Below are positions 7,132 to 14,368 of a stretch of 29,779 nt of DNA, in pieces. The DNA comes from CAG-390 sp045544735. GTDB taxonomy: Bacteria; Bacillota; Clostridia; Oscillospirales; CAG-272. The stretch covers positions 1 through 29,779 of the forward strand of contig JAZPZM010000037.1 of assembly GCA_045544735.1 (NCBI GenBank). Direction: 5' to 3'. A program made the translations under genes and the position numbers. The notes beneath the pieces are model-generated. The model saw only the letters and a program-made list of their open reading frames with translations. It did not search any database and was not told where the DNA came from. How positions within the stretch are numbered: position 1 is the stretch's first letter; each line of letters starts with the position of its first letter.

Positions 7132-7691
7132 ACCTCTTTACCTCCAAACAATCTTCGTAATTTGTTCAAGGCTCTGTGTGTGCGCGTATCGATGTTGGAT
7201 ATCGTCAGTTTCAGCGCATTTGCAATTTCCTTTGACGACTCACCGAAATAATACTTTCGTATGATGATGCTTGAGTCGGGCTCGCCAAGCTCCTTGATTG
7301 CACCAAACACCTCGCGGCGAAGCTCATCCTCGGCAAGATCACCATCTACGGTGAAATCGTCGACAATCTGGACCAAGCTGTCCTCGTCGTCAAGCGAAAC
7401 ATCACCGTGTTGTCTCTCGCGTTTTCTCGCCACGTCTGTCGCGTGGTAACGAGCCAACACACAAAGATAGGACTTTATGCTTGAGATCTTCGGGTCATAT
7501 TTCGCAAGCTCCGCGTAGAACTCGCTGAACACGTCTGCCACACAATCTTCAATATCGGTTGAAACATAGAAAGACTGTGCAAGTTTGCCTTTGACCACGG
7601 CATAAACAAGACCTGCATACTGATTCATTAACTGTTCCATTCCGGCGCTCGGGTCTTTATGTAGCAATCGAAGTAACTTACTGTCCTCCAT
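7128..7691 (-). CDS. ECF-type RNA polymerase sigma factor (pair 1)
   Basis: A 187-aa sigma-70 family protein with only regions 2 and 4, as in ECF sigma factors. Region 2 spans about 24-92, including TDIEDCVADVFSEFY and a helix ending in ATDVARKRERQ that would contact the -10 element. Region 4 spans about 128-182, with the HTH SSKEIANALKLTISNIDTRTHRALNKLRR read across two helices. The acidic linker between them (97-125) is unusually long. AGAGGTGAGA lies just before the ATG. It is translationally coupled to the membrane anti-sigma-like gene downstream. It probably directs its own operon, but no confident ECF promoter motif was recognised in the AT-rich upstream region. Confidence 0.88.
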   Translation of the reverse strand: MEDSKLLRLLHKDPSAGMEQLMNQYAGLVYAVVKGKLAQSFYVSTDIEDCVADVFSEFYAELAKYDPKISSIKSYLCVLARYHATDVARKRERQHGDVSLDDEDSLVQIVDDFTVDGDLAEDELRREVFGAIKELGEPDSSIIIRKYYFGESSKEIANALKLTISNIDTRTHRALNKLRRLFGGKEV

Positions 7692-7808
7692 TTTCTCACC
7701 TCTCTTTTGAATCGATTCACTATTATATTCGTATGAAAAACCGAAATCTTACACTTTTCAAAAATAATTATAACATATTTTTGAGAAAAATGTGCGAAAA
7801 TAAAACAC

Positions 7809-7833
7809 AAGGCGAGCGCAAAATGCTCGCCTT
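7809..7833 (-). terminator. Bidirectional hairpin terminator after anti-sigma pair 2
   Basis: AAGGCGAGC (7809-7817) pairs with GCTCGCCTT (7825-7833) around a 7-nt loop. On the minus strand it is followed by GTGTTTTATTTT, about 30 bases after the stop of the gene at 7866, which fits a Rho-independent terminator. It separates the two sigma/anti-sigma operons. Confidence 0.75.
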
Positions 7834-7865
7834 TCTCTATGTGAAGTTGATTTATATTATAACTT

Positions 7866-8906
7866 TTATTGGATACCAATAAACAGTTCAGCGGCAGCGA
7901 TTCCGTCAGCGGCGGTTTTGGCAGTCTGCGCCTTCAAATAATAATCTCCTAACGAATCAATAACTAACGTGACGGTTAATATTGACCAATCATCAGCCAA
8001 GGCTTCATTTAAGACGGCTTTGGCTTCGTTTATTTGTTTGGGGCTCAGATGATCAGTAGCATCATCATAAACACCTAACAGCTTCGCATTCACTGTGACC
8101 AAGTCCCCTTGCATATTGTAAGATAGCTGGATTTTATCATTTGTAGGTATATCGTATACATACTTTGTGTACACAACGGTATATGCTTTTGTAAGCGGTG
8201 TGTCTGTAAAAACGATGTCATCTAAAACGTATTCACGGGCAACGCTTTCGCCGTACAACGATATGATAGTGTCAAGCGCGAGCGCCTTTGCGCCATCTTC
8301 GGTTAACTCACCACTAACAGTTAAGTTGCCGACGTTTAAGTTCGAAAAGAAAATTAGAGCCCCGTCGTCAGCCCGATAGTAAACCGAAAGGTCGTCGGCT
8401 TTAAAAGTAATGAATTCTGCATAAGGCTTAAACTTTTCCGATGAATACAGCTTGGTTCTATAGCTTTTGCTATAGGTTAAACTATAGCTCTTATCGCCGA
8501 TATTTAGTTTTCGGGTAGTTCCTACAAGATCTGAATTATCAAATATTGTATCTCTTGAAAATGAGAAGGTTTTTTGGCTTGCATCTTCAAAACTTACCCG
8601 ATCTGATGAGTTTTTTATATCTACAGTCTCTGCAGATGCGGAGGCGCCCAAATATATGCGATATGTTTTTTCAGTAGTTGGCGCTTCCGTAGTAACGTCG
8701 GAGCCGTCATCCCTCCACATCGGCACGACGATCACCGCGCCGAGTATCAGCGCAAGGCACGCCGCGACAGCCCCGATGCGAAGCCATAACCCCTTTGATT
8801 TTGATTTATTCGTGTTATTTTGAAGCTTGTCATCTATCAAAACAAAGCGTTCCACAACGTCGGCTTCAATATTGCTTACACCGTCCAAAAACTCATTTTC
8901 TTTCAT
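7866..8906 (-). CDS. Membrane anti-sigma-like protein (pair 2)
   Basis: A 346-aa single-pass membrane protein. The first ~40 residues are cytoplasmic and charged, one transmembrane helix covers about 41-63 (WLRIGAVAACLALILGAVIV), and the remainder is extracytoplasmic. The helix start, WLRI-AVAAC, is shared with the pair 1 anti-sigma-like protein, though the outer domains look unrelated. The start codon overlaps the stop of the ECF sigma gene (ATGA) and has GGAGGGC upstream, supporting a co-translated sigma/anti-sigma pair. The outer domain contains a segment beginning LTEDGAKALALDTIISLYG and another beginning ALADDWSILTVTLVIDS that may form repeated alpha/beta units. No named domain was recognised. 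The function is inferred from context. Confidence 0.72.
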   Translation of the reverse strand: MKENEFLDGVSNIEADVVERFVLIDDKLQNNTNKSKSKGLWLRIGAVAACLALILGAVIVVPMWRDDGSDVTTEAPTTEKTYRIYLGASASAETVDIKNSSDRVSFEDASQKTFSFSRDTIFDNSDLVGTTRKLNIGDKSYSLTYSKSYRTKLYSSEKFKPYAEFITFKADDLSVYYRADDGALIFFSNLNVGNLTVSGELTEDGAKALALDTIISLYGESVAREYVLDDIVFTDTPLTKAYTVVYTKYVYDIPTNDKIQLSYNMQGDLVTVNAKLLGVYDDATDHLSPKQINEAKAVLNEALADDWSILTVTLVIDSLGDYYLKAQTAKTAADGIAAAELFIGIQ

Positions 8907-9490
8907 ATATAATAGCCCTCCTTTTCAAGCTTTTCCTTAAGCTCGCGCTTGATAGTCGCGATCTCCTTGTTGACCGTTGATTCGCTGCATTTGAGCAAGC
9001 GCGCGATTTCCTTTATAGGACGCGCGAAATAATATCTGCTCATAAAGACGTACATCCGACGGTCGGGTAATGCACGGACGAAATCGCTGATAACACGCCC
9101 AAGCTCTTTTGCATTCACCTCGGAATACGTATCATCGTCAGCAATGAACTCCTCGACCTCGGACAGAGATACCGTAAGCTCCGACGCAACGCGCTTTTGT
9201 CGCTTTCGCGCCTTGTAGCGATCGATCGCCGTTCTTCTCGTGATAGTAGCAAGAAATGCTTGGAGCAGTGTAGGTCTTGCGGGCGGCATCGCGTTCCACG
9301 CGCCGATATACGTATCGTTCAGACATTCCTCGCTGTCCCGCGCGTCGCCGACGATGTTATACGCCACCGACAGCAGGAAGCCTTTGTACTTGATATCGGT
9401 TTCCTTTATGGCTTGCTCGTTGCGTTGCCAATAAAGCTCAACGATCTGCTCGTCGCTCATCGTGGATTTCGCTTTGACTTGAAGCTCCAT
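8903..9490 (-). CDS. ECF-type RNA polymerase sigma factor (pair 2)
   Basis: A 195-aa ECF sigma factor. Region 2 includes FLLSVAYNIVGDARDSEECL and a helix through RRTAIDRYKARKRQKR. Region 4 includes VRALPDRRMYVFMSRYYF and the HTH IKEIARLLKCSESTVNKEI. A longer frame starts at 9544, but the ATG at 9488-9490 is preceded by AAGGAGGTG at good distance and the protein then begins MELQVKAK, so I use it. It overlaps the membrane anti-sigma-like gene by four bases. Its pairing with a different membrane partner from pair 1 argues for two separate envelope responses. About 50 bases upstream (9538-9546) is a sequence close to a 0A box, of doubtful meaning. Confidence 0.9.
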   Translation of the reverse strand: MELQVKAKSTMSDEQIVELYWQRNEQAIKETDIKYKGFLLSVAYNIVGDARDSEECLNDTYIGAWNAMPPARPTLLQAFLATITRRTAIDRYKARKRQKRVASELTVSLSEVEEFIADDDTYSEVNAKELGRVISDFVRALPDRRMYVFMSRYYFARPIKEIARLLKCSESTVNKEIATIKRELKEKLEKEGYYI

Positions 9491-9672
9491 ATCGCACCTC
9501 CTTCTTTGATAGTCTGAAAGGCGCTTCATAAATACAGTCGACAAAATTTTGAAAAACTGTAAAAGGAATTTGAAAAAATTGAGTTTTTTATATTATAGCA
9601 TATTTTTTCGTAATTTTGGGGAACTGATATAAAAAGTTGAATATCATTCAGCCTTGAACGTTAATATAACAA

Positions 9673-9706
9673 CCGCCGAGCGCATCCGGTGGGACGCGCT
9701 CGGCGG
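9673..9706. repeat. 34-bp palindrome, copy 1 (terminator-like)
   Basis: CCGCCGAGCGC (9673-9683) pairs with GCGCTCGGCGG (9696-9706) around a 12-nt loop. On the plus strand it is followed by CGATTGTTTTATTTT. On the minus strand it lies 50 bases after the stop of the XRE gene and could end that transcript. It differs from the copy at 11177-11210 by a single loop base, in the same orientation. The 9491-9756 gap otherwise shows only AT-rich sequence and the pair 2 promoter area. Confidence 0.8.
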
Positions 9707-9756
9707 CGATTGTTTTATTTTATAATACGTATTAATTAAACGTGTGAAATATTAAG

Positions 9757-10917
9757 TCAAGCACCACAAAGAACTTTCTCGATTTCCTTGATAGCGTTTT
9801 TATATCGTTCAGACTCTGTAAAATTATTATCTTCGCTTGAATACAAGCCACTAAAACTAAACGCCCAATGAGGTGTTCGCTCAGCAAAGAACCTGTAGTC
9901 AGCTAAAATTTCTTTGTTTTTTGTCTTTCCTTTTACCCACACATACATTTCACAAGCAGTTTTTACAGCGTTATCCAATGCTGTATATGCAGCATCATAA
10001 TCGTTGTTCACCAAATGTGTGTTGCACAGCATGGTATATGCCGTGATAAGATAACAATATGGCATTTTTTCATAAGAATTAACACCAAGAATTGTTACAT
10101 CCAAATACAAAGATACTGCCGTTTTGGCAATGCTTTCGGCATGTTCCAATATCAATATGGATTTGTCTTTCTCATATACACCGGAATTCACACTTTCATA
10201 CAATGCCATCAAATAATCCAAACATTTTTCTTTATCCGCAATCAATTTTACTTGATTTGCTTTGCTGATTGCTTTTTGAGCGTAAAATACTTTGCTTTGT
10301 GCCGCGGATTTTAATCCACATATTGCGGGAAGCTTTGAAACGAAATGTAAAGCTTCATCAAAGTTATCGTTTAAGAGCATAAGCCCGATCATCAACTGAT
10401 TTGCTTGTATCTGAAGTTCTATGTCTAAAGTGTTGTTGCAAACCGAGGTCAGCATTGCTTTGCACTGGGTATAGACGGATTCATAGGTGTCCGTTTCAAT
10501 ATAAAATTTTGCTCTTACTTTGCCTACCAGCAGATAATCGTATAATGCTAACGCGCATTTATATTTTACCTCATAATCGGTAGGATATTTGCGCAGATAC
10601 TCTTTATACAGATTTGCTACCAACATATCAGCATTGTTTTCTTCGGTGTTGACAGAATAATTCGCCCAAACAGTATTTACGTTGCGGACAAGCGTTTCTT
10701 GATCGGCTTTTTCGTCAAAACCAGCTCCAAGCAAGTAATCGGTTGATACGCGAAGAATACTTGCGAGCGGAACAATTTGAGATATATCGGGCATGGTGTT
10801 ATTACATTCCCAATTAGATACAGATTGAACCGAAACTCCAATATGCTCCGCAAGCGTGGCTTGCGACAAGCCTGCGTCCGTGCGTAGTTTCTTGATTTTT
10901 TGACCAAAATTCATCAT
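9757..10917 (-). CDS. XRE-family transcriptional regulator with helical-repeat C-terminus
   Basis: A 386-aa DNA-binding protein. The N-terminal Cro/C1-type HTH covers about residues 4-60 (GQKIKKLRTDAGLSQATLAEHI, given here in part, then VSVQSVSNWE and ILRVSTDYLLG). The rest is alpha-helical with TPR-like stretches such as YLRKYPTDYEVKYKCALALYD, split across helices, and DYDAAYTALDNAVKTA. Such proteins often bind a peptide or small-molecule signal through the repeat domain; the target is unknown. Several ATGs cluster at 10914-10935. GAAGGA at the right distance favours the one at 10917. The gene is AT-rich compared with spo0A next door and stands between two copies of a 34-bp palindrome. It is probably autonomous, since both neighbours have their own signals. 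Confidence 0.85.
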   Translation of the reverse strand: MMNFGQKIKKLRTDAGLSQATLAEHIGVSVQSVSNWECNNTMPDISQIVPLASILRVSTDYLLGAGFDEKADQETLVRNVNTVWANYSVNTEENNADMLVANLYKEYLRKYPTDYEVKYKCALALYDYLLVGKVRAKFYIETDTYESVYTQCKAMLTSVCNNTLDIELQIQANQLMIGLMLLNDNFDEALHFVSKLPAICGLKSAAQSKVFYAQKAISKANQVKLIADKEKCLDYLMALYESVNSGVYEKDKSILILEHAESIAKTAVSLYLDVTILGVNSYEKMPYCYLITAYTMLCNTHLVNNDYDAAYTALDNAVKTACEMYVWVKGKTKNKEILADYRFFAERTPHWAFSFSGLYSSEDNNFTESERYKNAIKEIEKVLCGA

Positions 10918-11176
10918 ATTCATTCCTTCTTTCATAATTTGATTGAAAGATCGTAGCTACTCTTTCTGATTACATTATAGCGGTAAATATTTAGAAATAA
11001 AATATAGTAAACTGTTAATCCAATTACAAAAACATTTATACACTACGGTATATTTAGAGCATTGATAATTCGGAGGAAAAAACTGAATGTTTTCAAGCCA
11101 CATTCATTATACCACATTTATGCGAAAATCGGAAGAAGGATATAAAAATTAAATATTAGATTCGATTTAAAATACA

Positions 11177-11210
11177 CCGCCGAGCGCATCCGTTGGGACG
11201 CGCTCGGCGG
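11177..11210. repeat. 34-bp palindrome, copy 2 (spo0A terminator)
   Basis: CCGCCGAGCGC (11177-11187) and GCGCTCGGCGG (11200-11210), with a 12-nt loop. It begins five bases after the spo0A stop on the minus strand, so it very probably terminates spo0A. It is the same sequence and orientation as the copy at 9673, one base different. The 10918-11176 stretch between the XRE start and this site is AT-rich, with no gene I would defend. Confidence 0.82.
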
Positions 11211-11215
11211 TTCTT

Positions 11216-11977
11216 TTAATATAGCTTGTGCTTCAAGCGCAGATTGTCGGCTATCATGGCGATGAACTCCGAGTTCGTGGGCTTTCCGCGGTTGTTTTGG
11301 ATGGTGTAACCAAAATAGGAATTCAGCGTTTCCACGTCGCCGCGATCCCACGCGACCTCAATAGCGTGGCGGATCGCACGCTCCACGCGCGAGGTGGTGG
11401 TCTGATACTTTTTGGCAACGGTGGGGTAGAGCACCTTCGTTACCGAATTGATAACGTCGCTGTCGCGTATCGTCAGCAGTATCGCCGTGCGCAGATACTG
11501 ATACCCCTTGATGTGCGCGGGCACGCCTATCTGATGTATTATTTTCGTCACCTGCGTTTCAATATCGGGAGTGCGGTCCTCCATGCGAACGACGCGCCCC
11601 TTCAAAAGCCCCGTGATATGCTCGCCGAGACTTGCCGTATCCACGGGCTTCGGCAGGCACAGCGCCGCGCCCGCATTCGTCGCCTCTACGAAAATATTCT
11701 GATTGCTGATCATCGAAATAATTATAAATATCGGAGAATGCTCGCCCGTCGGATCAAGTGCGCGGCATTGGCGCAGAACGCCTATGCCGTCAAGCTTTGA
11801 GAGCCAAACGTCAAGAAGAACTACGTCGGGGCGCAGCTGCGTTATTTTCGCCATCGCGTCCTCGCCGTTCGTTGCCTCCATAATATTGCGAAAGCCGAGC
11901 CGGCGCAAGCCTTCGGCAATAATCTGCCTTTCGCCCGCGTTTTCGTCAGCAATAAGTATTCTCGTGTTTTGTTCCAT
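11216..11977 (-). CDS. spo0A: Sporulation master response regulator Spo0A
   Basis: A 253-aa response regulator that, when phosphorylated, switches on sporulation genes by binding 0A boxes. The receiver domain (1-~122) shows the acidic pocket Asp11-Glu12, phosphoacceptor Asp56 in VVLLDVWLS, Ser88 in the switch position and Lys110 in LPKP. The C-terminal DNA-binding domain (~140-253) shows the Spo0A signature VTKVLYPTVAKKY with TTTSRVERAIRHAIEVAW and GKPTNSEFIAMIAD. AGGAGG precedes the ATG by about nine bases. spoIVB, its frequent neighbour, is not present next to it. A putative promoter lies at 12017-12045 and a cluster of TGGTAA repeats lies upstream. Its likely targets in this window include the spoIIGA promoter. 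Confidence 0.97.
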   Translation of the reverse strand: MEQNTRILIADENAGERQIIAEGLRRLGFRNIMEATNGEDAMAKITQLRPDVVLLDVWLSKLDGIGVLRQCRALDPTGEHSPIFIIISMISNQNIFVEATNAGAALCLPKPVDTASLGEHITGLLKGRVVRMEDRTPDIETQVTKIIHQIGVPAHIKGYQYLRTAILLTIRDSDVINSVTKVLYPTVAKKYQTTTSRVERAIRHAIEVAWDRGDVETLNSYFGYTIQNNRGKPTNSEFIAMIADNLRLKHKLY

Positions 11978-12004
11978 TCCTTTTTTCCTCCTGAATGCAT
12001 TTCT

Positions 12005-12104
12005 TTTGACAACAATATATTACCATAAAATGGAAATTTTTGCAATAGGATATAAAAGGAAAAAATTACCAAACTTTACCAACGCTAATTGTATAATTTT
12101 ACCA
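12005..12104 (-). promoter_or_regulatory. spo0A promoter region with repeated TGGTAA motifs
   Basis: On the minus strand TTGCAA (12040-12045) and TAATAT (12017-12022) are 17 bases apart, a plausible sigma-A promoter. TGTCAAA (complement of 12005-12011) is one mismatch from a 0A box, which could allow autoregulation. TGGTAA occurs four times on the minus strand (plus-strand TTACCA at 12020, 12066, 12076 and 12099). Two of these are one helical turn apart. The cluster may be an operator; this is inferred. Confidence 0.45.
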
Positions 12105-12189
12105 TAATTGCCACAAAATGTTGTGATTTTTATCAAAAGATAGCGGAATATGTTGTGTTTTAGCTAAAAAGGAAGCAGCAAATAGGGTT

Positions 12190-12211
12190 GTGCCTTAAAG
12201 GACAGTTTTGA
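12190..12211 (+). repeat. Left imperfect inverted repeat flanking LRR gene
   Basis: GTGCCTTAAAGGACAGTTTT plus two bases matches, with three mismatches in 22, the reverse complement of 13921-13942. The uninterrupted core TAAAGGACAGTTTT is 14 bases. The rest of 11978-12239 upstream of the LRR gene is AT-rich and non-coding, holding only the spo0A control region. Confidence 0.5.
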
Positions 12212-12239
12212 TGGTGTATTACCTACCGACAGGAAAAAT

Positions 12240-12270
12240 AAAAACCGCAGATTGACTTTCTGCGGTTTTT
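12240..12270 (+). terminator. Hairpin with T-run overlapping the LRR promoter
   Basis: AAAAACCGCAGA (12240-12251) pairs perfectly with TCTGCGGTTTTT (12259-12270) around a 7-nt loop, a typical Rho-independent terminator shape. The loop is the -35 box of the promoter below, so the element could also act as an operator. Confidence 0.65.
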
Positions 12271-12280
12271 GTGTTATAAT
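12252..12280 (+). promoter_or_regulatory. Sigma-A-type promoter of the LRR lipoprotein
   Basis: TTGACT (12252-12257), 17 bases, TATAAT (12275-12280), about 35 bases before the start codon at 12315. The -35 lies in the loop of a perfect 12-bp palindrome. Confidence 0.7.
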
Positions 12281-12314
12281 AGGCGTGTGGGCAAAATCCT
12301 ATGGGGAGAAATTT

Positions 12315-13712
12315 ATGAAAAAAATAATTAGTGCAATTCTTTTCATTTTGGTGCTATTAACAGTTTCAGGATGTAGGAATGTTGATAAAGATAAAATAGA
12401 ATATACTCTTTCCGATGACGGAACATATTATATTTTATCTTATGTTGGGGCGAATGTTGAAAATCTTGTTATTCCCGAATATTACAACGAAAAGCCGGTA
12501 CTTGAAATTGGAAATTACGCTTGTTGCCACAAAAGTGGACCATTACATAATGATTCTAAAATAAAAAGTGTTCAGATAGAAGCAAACCTTACTAAAATTG
12601 GAAATGCCGCATTTCAGGAATGCATTTTTCTTGAAACAATCAACATTCCTTCAACTGTAACTGAAATTGGGGCAGGTGCATTTTCAACGTGTGAATCTCT
12701 GGGGAGCATTGAAATTCCCTCAGGCGTAACGCAAATTAATAGATCACTTTTTAATGGGTGTAAGGAATTAGAATCTATAAGTTTTCATAATAGAATTACA
12801 AAAATTGATGCATTCGCTTTCTTTGGTTGTAATTCAATTGCTGAAGTAACTTTACCCGAAGGGATAGAATTTATTGGCGATTACGCATTTTCCATGATGG
12901 AAAATCTTGAGGAAATAAAAATTGCCGAAGAAAATAAGAATTTTGTATCTATTGATGGAATTCTTTACAGCAAGGATAAGAAAACACTCATTCAATATGT
13001 ACCCAAAAACGAGTGTGAGAGCTATATAATTCCAGAAGGGGTTAAAACAATACGTGGATATGCTTTTGCGGGGAACTCAAAAATTAAGAGCATTTCCATT
13101 CCCGACAGCGTTGGTGTAATCGGCGAATATGCATTTTATCATTGCTCTGCTTTGGAAAACATAAACATTCCGAGCGGAGTGACGAAAATTTTGATGCGTC
13201 AATTTGAAGGTTGCACCTCACTTAAGGATCTTTCACTTCACAATAAAATAACAAAAATTGATTACGGTGCATTTATTAGATGCTCATCTCTTGAGAAATT
13301 GGAAATTCCCGAAAGTGTTACCGAGATAGGAGGATATGCATTTTCGGAATGTTCAAGTCTTAAAGAGATCAATCTTCCAAGTGGATTAGTGGAATTGCCC
13401 TATGCAATGTTTGAGGATTGTAAATCACTTGAATCTGTTTCCATCCCAAACGGAATAGAGAAAATTGATTTTAACACATTTTTAGGATGTACTTCCCTTA
13501 AAAGTGTTTATATTCCAAACTCTGTAAAGGAAATTGGTCACGGAGCTTTTGGTGTTTGTACGTCGCTTTCAGATATCAATTTTGGCGGAAACAAGAATGA
13601 ATGGAAATCAGTTGATGGTATCTATGGAGCTTGGGGAAACAAAAAAGACGATTGGTGCTATGGCTCCGGTGATTTTATTGTCCATTGTACCGATGGAGAT
13701 GTTAAAAAATAA
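12315..13712 (+). CDS. BspA-like leucine-rich-repeat lipoprotein
   Basis: A 465-aa secreted lipoprotein. Residues 1-20 form a lipoprotein signal (basic start, hydrophobic core, lipobox LTVSGC with Cys20). The rest is a series of LRR_5/BspA-type repeats of about 23 residues, with recurring units such as LEEIKIA, SIPDSVGVIGEYAFYHCSAL and NIPSGVTKI. Roughly 14-15 units can be counted. Family members sit on the cell surface and are thought to mediate adhesion or binding. GGGGAGA lies before the ATG; an in-frame upstream start at 12252 lies within the promoter and is rejected. The gene is clearly AT-rich compared with spo0A and the lon cluster, and imperfect inverted repeats bracket it, so recent acquisition is plausible. 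Confidence 0.88.
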   Translation: MKKIISAILFILVLLTVSGCRNVDKDKIEYTLSDDGTYYILSYVGANVENLVIPEYYNEKPVLEIGNYACCHKSGPLHNDSKIKSVQIEANLTKIGNAAFQECIFLETINIPSTVTEIGAGAFSTCESLGSIEIPSGVTQINRSLFNGCKELESISFHNRITKIDAFAFFGCNSIAEVTLPEGIEFIGDYAFSMMENLEEIKIAEENKNFVSIDGILYSKDKKTLIQYVPKNECESYIIPEGVKTIRGYAFAGNSKIKSISIPDSVGVIGEYAFYHCSALENINIPSGVTKILMRQFEGCTSLKDLSLHNKITKIDYGAFIRCSSLEKLEIPESVTEIGGYAFSECSSLKEINLPSGLVELPYAMFEDCKSLESVSIPNGIEKIDFNTFLGCTSLKSVYIPNSVKEIGHGAFGVCTSLSDINFGGNKNEWKSVDGIYGAWGNKKDDWCYGSGDFIVHCTDGDVKK

Positions 13713-13791
13713 TTTGATTCTGTTTTTCAATATTACACAAAACAGCTTCACAAATTTCAATTTATTGCCAAATATTGAAGCGTTAATCGCT

Positions 13792-13822
13792 AAAAGGCTT
13801 CCTTTACACGAGGAGGCCTTTT
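13792..13822 (+). terminator. Rho-independent terminator after LRR gene
   Basis: AAAAGGCTTCC (13792-13802) pairs with GGAGGCCTTTT (13812-13822), with one G-T wobble, about 80 bases after the stop. A second small hairpin, CTTGTCA/TGACAAG, lies at 13837-13857. Confidence 0.65.
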
Positions 13823-13920
13823 ATGTTCATCTATGACTTGTCATTTTTCCTGACAAGCACTGCATTTGTGCCCACAAACGCAAAATACGGTATACCCCTT
13901 TCGAGATATACCCTTTTTTT

Positions 13921-13942
13921 TGAAAACTGTCCTTTAGGGGAC
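13921..13942 (-). repeat. Right imperfect inverted repeat flanking LRR gene
   Basis: TGAAAACTGTCCTTTAGGGG plus two bases is the inverted partner of 12190-12211 (19 of 22 positions). It is followed by an overlapping short palindrome, AGGGG-acg-CCCCT, that may help to terminate the GNAT-like gene on the minus strand. Confidence 0.5.
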
Positions 13943-13964
13943 GCCCCTATCTTGCCGCTTCTTT

Positions 13965-14354
13965 TTAATTATGTGAGCAGGGATGATCAAAAAATCCGCG
14001 CAGGTCGACGGAATACCGTCCGCTTTCGTTTGGCTTAAAGCCGATAGCCCCCACAAGGAGCTTGTTATCCTCGTTTACGGGAGCGTCGAAAAACGCCGTT
14101 TCGCCGCCGCATATCTCGATAAACGACATTGCGGCTCTGCCGAGGACGAAAAGCGTTTGGAAATCCGCGCCGTCCTTTGCGTCGAGCGAGGATATGATGC
14201 CGCCCTCGGGCTTCAGGGAAAACTGACATATCCCCATAAGCTCGCCCTCAACGTATGCGGCGTAGCACAACAGCTCCTCGCGGTACTCTGCGTTGCAGGC
14301 GGCGCAAGCCGCCTCCTGCTCCTGCTTTGTCTGTATAGGAAGAACCTCTAACAT
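13965..14354 (-). CDS. Small GNAT-like acetyltransferase-family protein
   Basis: A 129-aa protein with a GNAT-like strand/helix order: LCYAAYVEGELMGICQFSL (35-53) fits the central beta strands and DFQTLFVLGRAAMSFIEICG (64-83) the helix after the acetyl-CoA loop. The classic Q/RxxGxG/A pyrophosphate loop is not clear, so a non-catalytic or divergent member is possible. AAGGAAGTGA precedes the ATG, 14 bases after the stop of the rluB-like gene. It is the last gene of the long minus-strand cluster. Substrate unknown. Confidence 0.6.
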   Translation of the reverse strand: MLEVLPIQTKQEQEAACAACNAEYREELLCYAAYVEGELMGICQFSLKPEGGIISSLDAKDGADFQTLFVLGRAAMSFIEICGGETAFFDAPVNEDNKLLVGAIGFKPNESGRYSVDLRGFFDHPCSHN

Positions 14355-14368
14355 TTCAAATCACTTCC

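Noticed and set aside
11087..11152. A 21-codon plus-strand ORF with GGAGG ten bases upstream
   Set aside because: Too short and AT-rich to support without conservation or expression evidence; the spacing is also long and no promoter is evident.
11161..11210. Repeated palindromes considered as a CRISPR or integron-type array
   Set aside because: Only two copies exist, 1.5 kb apart, with a gene between them and no spacers or cas or integrase genes.
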